Source of the DNA: Cyclobacteriaceae bacterium
GTDB taxonomy: Bacteria > Bacteroidota > Bacteroidia > Cytophagales > Cyclobacteriaceae
Reading direction: 5' to 3'
Length of the DNA: 34,021 bases
NCBI GenBank assembly: GCA_003565295.1
Contig: PXCO01000199.1
Coordinates: 1-34,021, forward strand
Part shown: positions 15,575 through 22,684 of the stretch, piece after piece
Position numbering within the stretch: the stretch's first letter is position 1
How the letters are laid out: every line of letters begins with the position of its first letter
Notes under the pieces: generated by a model
Database searches by the model: none
What the model was told of the DNA's origin: nothing
Seen by the model: the letters and a program-made list of their open reading frames with translations, nothing else
Translations under genes and position numbers: made by a program

Positions 15575-16240
15575 TTATTTAATCAATTTCAGTCCTTCCA
15601 GGGCAGACTCATCTCCTGGATTGTTCATCAGGACTTTTTGAAACAACACTTTAGACTCCCTGTTCTGCTGAAGGCTTAATTTGTTCCAGGCCAGTAAGAG
15701 CAAGCCATCATAATCAAATGGATAGAGGTTAACCACTTTTTCGATGTAAGGATCTGCTTTATCATAATTGCCCTGATTATAATAAATCAGCCCCAACCGG
15801 TAATTGACCAACGAATTTTGTGGGTCGGTTTGCAGGATTTTCTGATAAATTTGAATGATCTTGTTCCATTCTCCCTGTCTGGAAAGGGGCAAAACAAGTC
15901 CCAGCTTGGGTTCTATGGCATAAGGCTTGAGATTCACCGCTTTCTGATAATAGTCAATGGATTCTTTCAACTGCCCCCTCTGAAAGCTGAGCCAACCCAT
16001 GCGTAGATTGATTTCGTAGCCATCAGCTTGGTATACCGTCTTTAACCGGTCTGCTGCGGCTTTGAAGTCACCTGTTTTTTCCAGGTCATAACTCTGCTTG
16101 AAGGCATTGATGATTTTCTCTTGTGCCATAGTCTGACCTACCAGCAAAAAGGCAATGACCAATAAGGCATATTTCAACGGCTTAAACAGGATCTGTTTAA
16201 ATCTTGCGAAATGAAATAAAGTTGGGATTAAAATTTCCAT
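15575..16240 (-). CDS. Exported TPR-repeat protein (last gene of six-gene operon)
   Basis: A 221-residue protein with an N-terminal hydrophobic export signal (YALLVIAFLLVGQTMAQ, about 24-40) preceded by an unusually long basic n-region. Residues about 55-215 are at least four tetratricopeptide-like repeats, for example INLRMGWLSFQRGQLKESID, PKLGLVLPLSRQGEWNKIIQ and VNYRLGLIYYNQGNYDKADP, so it is a periplasmic or surface scaffold. Its ATG lies inside the end of the preceding gene (13-nt overlap), implying translational coupling. That neighbour also has TPR repeats, so the two may form one complex in the envelope. Confidence 0.85.
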   Translation of the reverse strand: MEILIPTLFHFARFKQILFKPLKYALLVIAFLLVGQTMAQEKIINAFKQSYDLEKTGDFKAAADRLKTVYQADGYEINLRMGWLSFQRGQLKESIDYYQKAVNLKPYAIEPKLGLVLPLSRQGEWNKIIQIYQKILQTDPQNSLVNYRLGLIYYNQGNYDKADPYIEKVVNLYPFDYDGLLLLAWNKLSLQQNRESKVLFQKVLMNNPGDESALEGLKLIK

Positions 16241-17583
16241 GATGATACCGCGGTTATGGAATGAATTTGATATTTCTTTTGATTGAAGTCTTCTCCAGTG
16301 AAAGGAGCCTGTATAAACTGGCTTTGATTACTCATGTTTGTGTAATCCAATGTCAATGACCATTTTGGGGCAGGAATGAATATCAATTTTCCGCCCATCC
16401 TTTGTTTGACAAGATCCATGCGGTTGAAGATGACAAGCCCGTCTTTGAGGAAGAAATTGTCCATTTCTCCAAAGGTCCCATAAGCTTCTGTCCAAAGCCA
16501 ACCATTGACTTTTGCGCCAATCTGTTGATCGACGAGAATTCTGTTGGTGATATTTCCATCCCTAAGGTCTTGATTTTGGTAGGAGGCAGTGGTGGTGGTA
16601 TAAAGATTGAGATTACCTAATGGATAAATGATCAACCTGAAATCGGTTTGATTCTGAATCAAATCAGCAACAGTTCCTCTATAATAACTGGCACCCAATG
16701 TGAAGAAATCAAACCTTTTGTAAAGAGAGGCAAAAGCTACCAAATCATTGTTGTTGACTCGTGAAGCTACAGAGCGAAGAGTCGGTCTTCCCGGGGAGCC
16801 AATGACGACTTGTGATATTGCATCATAACTTGAATTGATAAAATGAATACCTCCTGATAAAGTTAGCCCTTTGGCAACCAATAGATTGGCCGCAGCATAA
16901 TATTGATTCAGTCTGGACGGGAAATCACTTTCGGTTATTGCTTCATTAGAGGCCTGAATGTACCTGAGATGACTTACCTGTAGGTTAGAATAGCCATGGT
17001 AAAAGGACAACCTTGGGGAAATGTGGTGTTGCAGTCCAAGGAAGAAATAGTGATGTTGTCGGGGAATGAATTGTGCTCCATTTCTATCCAAGGGAATTTC
17101 TGCCGTAAAGTTATCCAGGATTGAGGGATCATTTATCCCGGTGTAATTATAAGCCAGGTCAATGTTTTCAACGAAACTCCATTGTTCAGTATTGGTTTTT
17201 GTTCTGAGCGAATAAGGGAAGCCGGAGGCCAAGACCTTGGCCTCCGCTTGTCTTCCGGAAAACAGATAGGCATAATAAAGATAGGCTTTGACATAGTCCT
17301 CTGTATCATTCATTCCTAAGGCCTTATCAAAATTCCTCATAGCCAAAGGGTAATTCTGCTTTTCATAATAAGCAATTCCCAATCTTACCCTAAGGTAGTA
17401 ATAATCCATGCCTTGATCTAAGGCTCTGTTGCCTTCAGCAATCAGTCCGTCCCAGTTTTTTTGTTGGTATAGCTTATAAGTAAGACTATCTACTTCGGAC
17501 AGGCTTTTTTGGTGCTGGGCATTTATGATATCGGGCCAGGTAAGCATCAGGATGATGCCAATGGCTATGATGCCTCTATCCAT
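16228..17583 (-). CDS. TPR plus outer-membrane beta-barrel protein
   Basis: A 451-residue exported protein: signal peptide MDRGIIAIGIILMLTWPDII, then TPR-like helices about 25-115 (YYYLRVRLGIAYYEKQNYPL and AYLYYAYLFSGRQAEAKVLA), then from about 130 alternating aromatic/polar strands ending in a C-terminal Phe (ITAVSSWKF), the usual signature of an outer-membrane beta-barrel. The layout resembles YaiO-type proteins with N-terminal TPRs. It starts 19 nt inside the end of the transporter-peptidase gene and overlaps the next TPR gene, so all three are tightly coupled. Probable role: outer-membrane conduit or anchor for the operon's product; no ligand can be named. Confidence 0.82.
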   Translation of the reverse strand: MDRGIIAIGIILMLTWPDIINAQHQKSLSEVDSLTYKLYQQKNWDGLIAEGNRALDQGMDYYYLRVRLGIAYYEKQNYPLAMRNFDKALGMNDTEDYVKAYLYYAYLFSGRQAEAKVLASGFPYSLRTKTNTEQWSFVENIDLAYNYTGINDPSILDNFTAEIPLDRNGAQFIPRQHHYFFLGLQHHISPRLSFYHGYSNLQVSHLRYIQASNEAITESDFPSRLNQYYAAANLLVAKGLTLSGGIHFINSSYDAISQVVIGSPGRPTLRSVASRVNNNDLVAFASLYKRFDFFTLGASYYRGTVADLIQNQTDFRLIIYPLGNLNLYTTTTASYQNQDLRDGNITNRILVDQQIGAKVNGWLWTEAYGTFGEMDNFFLKDGLVIFNRMDLVKQRMGGKLIFIPAPKWSLTLDYTNMSNQSQFIQAPFTGEDFNQKKYQIHSITAVSSWKF

Positions 17584-19745
17584 GATGATCCATTTTTTGA
17601 ATGTTTGGATTGAAATTGAAACCTTTTGATTCCAGTATTGTCGATCAAAAACTCAAAAGCGGAAGCCTCTAAGGTCCTGCCAAAGGAACTTCTTCGGACT
17701 TCTCCTTTTAATTCAATGGGCTTTAGCCACAGCCCCTTCCCTTTATCAGGATAGCGCAACTTGTATTCCCCTTTCAGGTATTGGTAAAATGGAGCAATGA
17801 AATCCTGAAGGAATATTTTCTTGGGATTGAACAGCATGTGCAAAGGATAGCTGTCTATGATTTCCAGTCCATTGGTAAAACCAAAACTGATTTTAAATGC
17901 CGACAAATAGAAATGGTACAATATTGATTTTCTATCTCCATCAAAATGGGTGAAATGCAGCATGGCTTCGTCCAATTTGAAATAGGCTTTTGCCCCAGAT
18001 TTTTCGCATTCCAGGTATCTATTAAGCAGGTAATTTCTTTTTACCAGCCAAGTGATATCCTGTCCATCATGGCTCTTGAATTTTAGCTCGTCTCCGGGTA
18101 CAAACGAAAATGCTTTTTTTAGACTGCTATGTTGTGAAAGCGAGGAAACTAATGCACCCATTGGTGGATTTGCAACTGATAAAAGAGCATCTTTTCCTTG
18201 CAAATGCATCCACACATCTGAAATCGGATAATCTAAGGTTTTGGAACCCAGATATGGAGTGGCTTGCAATTGGAAGTGTAGGTGGGGATAGGGGGAATTA
18301 CCCGAGTTGCCCAATCTGGCGATGATGTTTCCCTTAGCTACTTTGTCCCCTTTTTTAGGCACAATACTTTCTTTTTTGAGGTGACTTAATTTGCTGTATA
18401 GAAAATCGGCATGCCTGATGATGATTGTATTCCCCCAGTTGTTTTCCAGATTTCTAGTTCCAATAGGATTATCCTCAATATTGTTGACCACTTCTTCGAC
18501 TATTCCGTCTGCCGGTGCCAAAATATTTTTGTCATAACAGTAATAGTCGGAAGCGTAGTCCCCATCATTCTTGTAGGTTTTGCCATCTTCATCTTTTATT
18601 TCAAAATCCCAGGCATGTCTCCAGTCGTCCTTGTGGGTATAGGGCCCATTATGTCCTTGGGTAACTGTCCATTCACCAAAAAATGGAAGATAAATGGGTA
18701 TGGGACTGTCCTTACCGAAACGTTCCATAAAATTGCTGAACTGGTACAGGTTTTTTTCTGGGGAGTTTTGTTGCCAAAAAATAGTGCTTAATCCAAGCCT
18801 GTTGTCCACCCTAAACTTCAATCCATACAAAATGGTCAACACCGCAAGGTTGAAGGGCAAAGAATGGACCGGCAAATAGAAAAGGTTTAATATTTCCTGC
18901 AAAGAAATACTCAGCACTGTAACCATAGGTATAATTACCAAAAGGCTGAAGTAAGAGCTTTTGTTGGGAATTATGAAGAAACCACCCAAGGATATTCCGG
19001 TAAGGATATAATTGAACCCGATATAACTGTAAGAGATTTCCGAAAAGGGTGTTCCCAGTAATAGATAGAAGAGGTAAGCTATGTAGAACCCTATCAAAGA
19101 AAGGGTAAACCCTATCCTGGAATAGATCAGTAAGCCAACAGCGGCAAAGACCCCGGCGAAGACATTTTGCTGGAAGAAAATGGCACCTAAGGATAAGAAG
19201 TAGGTTTTCAAAGAAGAAGGAAATGGGATATGATTCCACCACTCATACATGGTTACCAGTTTGTTACCTCCCAAGAGGTAAAGTTCATTGAGAACATAAA
19301 TGCCTCTTTCGCTCAATCCCAGGGATGAAAACTGCCGGGATGCCAATCGAAGTAGCCAAAAGACTGAAATAAAAGGCAAGCTCAAATATGGCAGGCCGTA
19401 TTTCCCCAGGATCCCTTCAAAAGCCAATGAAACGAAGAGTGTCAAAACACCTGAAATCACTATCAAGAAAAGCAATAGGGGGCCAGGTTCAAAGTAAATT
19501 GCCAAACCCACTCCCACAAGCAGGGCGTTAAAACCATAGTACCCCTGTCGGATATTGAATTCATTGAGTCCAATGAAATACGCTGTCAGGAGTGCAGTGG
19601 ATACGGATATAAGTCCATAAAGTCCCACGTAGAAATCCACAAAAGTCAATAGCAACAGGATGATTCCAAACCATTTGTTGTTGGAAAAGAAAACCTGTGC
19701 ATAACTATTGAACAGAGCGTGTTTAAACCAATCGAGCTTTCTCAT
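17565..19745 (-). CDS. Urea-transporter-like domain fused to M23 (LytM) metallopeptidase-like domain
   Basis: A 726-residue fusion. Residues about 1-320 form a ten-helix membrane domain of the UT/SLC14 type with two matching halves: GFNALLVG (71-78) with LSLPF (121-125), and GFNYILTG (243-250) with SLPF (295-298). After a linker, about 355-520 is a LytM domain: NNWGNTIIIRHADFLYSKLS, VAKGNIIARLGNSG and PHLHFQL with His488/His490 as metal and catalytic ligands. The first metal motif reads R376-H-A-W-D380; the canonical H-x3-D His position is Arg, with His one residue later, so activity may be altered or lost. About 205 further residues at the C-terminus are unrecognised. I chose ATG 19745, 16 nt after the upstream gene; longer starts overlap it. 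Confidence 0.85.
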   Translation of the reverse strand: MRKLDWFKHALFNSYAQVFFSNNKWFGIILLLLTFVDFYVGLYGLISVSTALLTAYFIGLNEFNIRQGYYGFNALLVGVGLAIYFEPGPLLLFLIVISGVLTLFVSLAFEGILGKYGLPYLSLPFISVFWLLRLASRQFSSLGLSERGIYVLNELYLLGGNKLVTMYEWWNHIPFPSSLKTYFLSLGAIFFQQNVFAGVFAAVGLLIYSRIGFTLSLIGFYIAYLFYLLLGTPFSEISYSYIGFNYILTGISLGGFFIIPNKSSYFSLLVIIPMVTVLSISLQEILNLFYLPVHSLPFNLAVLTILYGLKFRVDNRLGLSTIFWQQNSPEKNLYQFSNFMERFGKDSPIPIYLPFFGEWTVTQGHNGPYTHKDDWRHAWDFEIKDEDGKTYKNDGDYASDYYCYDKNILAPADGIVEEVVNNIEDNPIGTRNLENNWGNTIIIRHADFLYSKLSHLKKESIVPKKGDKVAKGNIIARLGNSGNSPYPHLHFQLQATPYLGSKTLDYPISDVWMHLQGKDALLSVANPPMGALVSSLSQHSSLKKAFSFVPGDELKFKSHDGQDITWLVKRNYLLNRYLECEKSGAKAYFKLDEAMLHFTHFDGDRKSILYHFYLSAFKISFGFTNGLEIIDSYPLHMLFNPKKIFLQDFIAPFYQYLKGEYKLRYPDKGKGLWLKPIELKGEVRRSSFGRTLEASAFEFLIDNTGIKRFQFQSKHSKNGSSWIEAS

Positions 19746-19761
19746 GAATGAGCTTGTCCTT

Positions 19762-21120
19762 TTAAAGGTTGAAGCCTCTGAGATGCTCGGGTGTATTTTC
19801 CTGGGCATTGATGGTCTCTAAGGTTTCTTGTTTTCTGATCAGGTGTGGTTTGCCATCCTTGTCCAGGAGAATGATGTTTGGACGCATATTGATGAATTGG
19901 AGCCACTGGGTATTGTTGTAGGCCCCGACACGTCGAATGACATAATGGTCTCCTTTTTTCAACAGAGGAAACATCACATTGCCCCGGATGACATCAATGT
20001 TCATACATAGCGGCCCATAAATGGTGGTGTCCTCTGTCTGTTCAGAAATAGGCTCGATCGGCCGGATGTCATGTTCATACCAAAAGGCGGTAAAGAGAAG
20101 GTTGACTCCCGCATCAATGATGGTAGCCCTTCTTCCGTCAGAAAGTCTTTTATTGGCAATGACAGTTCCTGCCAGATAACCGGCTTCATCTATCAGCGCC
20201 CTTCCGTTCTCAAGGATCAGCATGGGCAGTTGGTCAGGTTTGATTTCTGAGCGCATCAATGCAGAGGTAATGGCCTCTGCATAATCATCGAAGGATGGAG
20301 TAGTATCTGAACCGGGATAGTAAGCACCGCGAAGTGTGTTTTTGGAAGCAAAGCCTCCTCCTAAATCTATGTATTGCAACGCATGGTCATGTTTACTTGC
20401 CAGACTGACGGCGAGCTGAGCTAATTTGGAGGCTGCAATCCGATATGCCTCCGTGGTCATCATGTATGTTCCGATATGTGTATGAAGACCGATCAGGTCG
20501 AGGTTTTTGGCTGCCATGATGCGGTTTAGCGCATCCCATGCTTCCCCGTTTTCAAAATTGAACCCAAACCTGTCCCATTTAGGGTATACGCCCACATCCA
20601 TATTGACACGGATAGCGACTTTGGGTCTTTCTTTCATTTCCTTAGAAAGATGGATGATTTCATAAAGTTCATCGAAATGGTCTATATGGATCAATGAGCT
20701 GTTTCGAATGGCTTTGCGGAGGTATGCTTCACTTTTGTCAGGCCCGTTGAAAATGATCAATTCCCCGGGAACGCCATTGGCCAAGGCTTTGTCGTATTCA
20801 AAACCTGAGACCACCTCCGCCCAGGCACCTTCCTGATGGTAAATGTTGCAGACAGCATTAAGGTAGTTGGTTTTATAGGACCAGGCAAACTGCACATTTG
20901 GATATCTTGAGCTAAAGGCTCTGTAAGCTTCTTTGTAAGTCCGGCGAATGGTAGCTTCTGATAGGACGAAAAGTGGAGAACCGAATTCATTGATCAGCGA
21001 TCTTACGGACACCTCGTCAATATGGGATATGGGATCCAGTTTTCTCGCCATGCCGTATTTGCTGGGCAAACCGGCATTGAGTCTTTGGATGATGGGTCTT
21101 TCAAAAGTTAACTTTTCCAT
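19762..21120 (-). CDS. Fold-type III PLP-dependent amino-acid decarboxylase-like enzyme
   Basis: Belongs to the ornithine/arginine/diaminopimelate decarboxylase fold (LysA-like). Lys83 in FAWSYKTNYL binds PLP; HTHIG (213-217), the phosphate loop GGGF (254-257), GPLCMNIDVI with Cys372 and Asp376 from the other subunit, and GAY (399-401) are all present. The usual E-P-G-R motif is ENGR (304-307), a departure in the PLP phosphate-binding region. It has normal length (452). The likely reaction is decarboxylation, or possibly racemisation, of a basic or substituted amino acid; the substrate is not readable. It lies 18 nt after the ATP-grasp gene and just before the transporter fusion, in one operon. 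Confidence 0.88.
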   Translation of the reverse strand: MEKLTFERPIIQRLNAGLPSKYGMARKLDPISHIDEVSVRSLINEFGSPLFVLSEATIRRTYKEAYRAFSSRYPNVQFAWSYKTNYLNAVCNIYHQEGAWAEVVSGFEYDKALANGVPGELIIFNGPDKSEAYLRKAIRNSSLIHIDHFDELYEIIHLSKEMKERPKVAIRVNMDVGVYPKWDRFGFNFENGEAWDALNRIMAAKNLDLIGLHTHIGTYMMTTEAYRIAASKLAQLAVSLASKHDHALQYIDLGGGFASKNTLRGAYYPGSDTTPSFDDYAEAITSALMRSEIKPDQLPMLILENGRALIDEAGYLAGTVIANKRLSDGRRATIIDAGVNLLFTAFWYEHDIRPIEPISEQTEDTTIYGPLCMNIDVIRGNVMFPLLKKGDHYVIRRVGAYNNTQWLQFINMRPNIILLDKDGKPHLIRKQETLETINAQENTPEHLRGFNL

Positions 21121-21138
21121 GGCTTAAGGGATTTTATG

Positions 21139-22179
21139 TCAGAGCTCACCTTTGGTGGCCAATTGTTCAAATTCATGTAAGTCTGTGATCAAATCGTAAG
21201 AATACCGGATAAAAATTTTACCGATATCATATCCTTTGAAGGGCTGTACATCTTCTCCCATGGCCAATCTTACCAGTGCTTCAGGAAGGTTTTGTCCCGC
21301 TGCTACGGCCAAATACACCCAGGCAGGTAATCTGGGATTGATTTCAATCAGGGAGAATTCATTATTTGTCGTCCGGATCAATTCCAGCTCCATACCACCA
21401 CGCCATTGGGTTTGGGAGATGATTTTATCAGTCAGCTCAATCATGGAAGGATCTTCCAAAGTAATTCCTCCCCAAGCTTTTCCTTTGTCTGTAATGTAGG
21501 TTTTGCGCATGGGGACAGCCCCTATTGTATTGCCCTTGCCATCTCCAAGTGCTATGACATTGACCTCTGTCCCTTTCACAAATTCTTGGATCACAACGGG
21601 AAGTCCCCATTTGGCAGTGATTTTATTGAAGAACATAGCCAATTGGTCCATGTCAAAGGCGATGTAGGCATCATAAAACTTTCCTTTGACTACTACTGGG
21701 AACTCAAATTTGTCGCGGTGCTGAACAAAATCCCGGAAACTTGCGATGGGTTCACTGTAGGGAACCTTAACTCCATATTTTTTGCCATACTCGGGAAGGT
21801 TGGATTTATGTCTTTCTTCAAACTGATTGAGTGTTGGTAAGAAGGTCTTAATACCCATTTCCTCGAGGGTTTTTTCAGATTTCATATAAGTGAAGAGCTC
21901 CGAATCAAAATTGGGAATCAGGACATCAATATGTTCCTTTTCGTGAATGTACCTCAAGCGCTCAAGTAGAGGCTCAACTCCATCCGAAGGGTAGGGGACC
22001 TTGTAGGTTTTGTCTACCAATTTATGCATATAGGCCCCCGGCTCCAGATTTTCATAAGCCAAACCAACAATCCTGGCGTCCAAAATTTTCGAGTCACGAA
22101 TACCACGGATCACGGGGATTCCTGGACCTGGACTGTCTATATTGTTGAGGCCGGATAGGCCAATGGTTAGCTTTTGCAT
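21139..22179 (-). CDS. ATP-grasp ligase
   Basis: A 346-residue ATP-grasp enzyme related in fold to carbamoyl-phosphate synthase/biotin carboxylase. The N-terminal part (about 1-120) is a pre-ATP-grasp domain opening GLSGLNNIDSPGPGIPVIRG. The grasp domain has VVVKGKFYDA with Lys165, the hinge QEFVKGTEVNV (198-208), and the metal-binding block ELELIRTTNNEFSLIEINPR with Glu264, Glu279, Asn281 and Arg283. Such enzymes activate a carboxylate as acyl-phosphate and join it to an amine, thiol or peptide. The gene begins one base after the PqqD-like stop codon, so it is translationally coupled to that small protein, suggesting it acts on something the PqqD-like partner holds. Confidence 0.88.
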   Translation of the reverse strand: MQKLTIGLSGLNNIDSPGPGIPVIRGIRDSKILDARIVGLAYENLEPGAYMHKLVDKTYKVPYPSDGVEPLLERLRYIHEKEHIDVLIPNFDSELFTYMKSEKTLEEMGIKTFLPTLNQFEERHKSNLPEYGKKYGVKVPYSEPIASFRDFVQHRDKFEFPVVVKGKFYDAYIAFDMDQLAMFFNKITAKWGLPVVIQEFVKGTEVNVIALGDGKGNTIGAVPMRKTYITDKGKAWGGITLEDPSMIELTDKIISQTQWRGGMELELIRTTNNEFSLIEINPRLPAWVYLAVAAGQNLPEALVRLAMGEDVQPFKGYDIGKIFIRYSYDLITDLHEFEQLATKGEL

Positions 22180-22180
22180 C

Positions 22181-22200
22181 TCAGTCAGGTTCAGTCAGGT
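22181..22200 (-). repeat. 10-bp tandem duplication at the PqqD/ATP-grasp junction
   Basis: On the - strand AACCTGACTG occurs twice head to tail and forms the last codons and stop of the PqqD-like gene. Removing one copy would give AAC CTG ACT GAG ATG CAA, joining the two proteins in frame. Confidence 0.85.
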
Positions 22201-22429
22201 TGAATAGCTTCAAGGTGGAAATGAAATCGTAGAAATACCTCTCAAATGTTTCTGCATCCACCTCGTATTTATTTAAAATATGCTTAGAGACATATTCAAA
22301 TGACTGTCCGTTTTTGACCAAATGAAGAATTTCCATTCCGATGGGGTTCAGGGAGAAGGACTCACCGGACAAGGGATCAAATACAAAACCGGAATCACTG
22401 ATGGCGATATTTTTTCTGATTTTGAGCAT
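22181..22429 (-). CDS. PqqD/RRE-like small peptide-binding protein (first gene of the six-gene operon)
   Basis: An 82-residue PqqD-family protein. ISDSGFVFDPLSGESFSLNP is the typical beta-hairpin opening, followed by GMEILHLVKNGQSFEYVSKH and a helical end. PqqD proteins and their RRE relatives bind precursor peptides and deliver them to a modifying enzyme. I chose ATG 22429; an upstream TTG (22468) adds a Gln/Pro-rich tail with no family support. The next gene, the ATP-grasp ligase, starts one base after its stop. A role as peptide or substrate chaperone is inferred from family and coupling; no clear precursor gene is present apart from a weak 21-codon frame at 22480. Confidence 0.82.
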   Translation of the reverse strand: MLKIRKNIAISDSGFVFDPLSGESFSLNPIGMEILHLVKNGQSFEYVSKHILNKYEVDAETFERYFYDFISTLKLFNLTEPD

Positions 22430-22479
22430 GGCTGTAGGTTGTGATTGTTGGGTTTTTTTTATTGTCAAAGAAACTACTT

Positions 22480-22545
22480 CTATATGAGCATTTTCATGAC
22501 TTTTGTCACTTGATTGAGCAAATCTATGGGGTTTTTGGGATTCAT
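22480..22545 (-). CDS. Possible 21-residue peptide ORF upstream of the PqqD-like gene
   Basis: ATG 22545 opens MNPKNPIDLLNQVTKVMKML plus Ile, then TAG. It ends 50 nt before the PqqD-like ATG. It is listed only because PqqD/ATP-grasp systems often act on short peptides encoded just upstream. It is amphipathic-helix-like with no Cys and one acidic residue (Asp). An open frame of this length is expected by chance, so support is weak. Confidence 0.15.
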   Translation of the reverse strand: MNPKNPIDLLNQVTKVMKMLI

Positions 22546-22632
22546 TATCAAATAGTCAGTCTGCTGAAAAAATAAGTGTTGTCGCATTGCAGAAATTGGC
22601 AATATATTTATCGAAACCTGAGAGAACCTGCA

Positions 22633-22667
22633 TGACCTTTGGGGGTTTCTAAACCCCCAAAAGGTCA
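22633..22667. terminator. Strong hairpin between the efflux operon and the PqqD operon
   Basis: TGACCTTTGGGGGTTT pairs with AAACCCCCAAAAGGTCA (one bulged A) around a two-base loop centre. It lies 18 nt after the RND stop on the - strand. The T-rich side (TTTTAT) faces the + strand, so on the - strand it would act as a structured 3' end or attenuator rather than a textbook intrinsic terminator. It separates two same-strand operons. Confidence 0.55.
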
Positions 22668-22684
22668 TTTTATCCCCCATAGAG

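Noticed and set aside
22546-22680. Longer 66-codon version of the small ORF upstream of the PqqD-like gene
   Set aside because: Its first part is simply translation through the strong hairpin at 22633-22667; no protein-like features.
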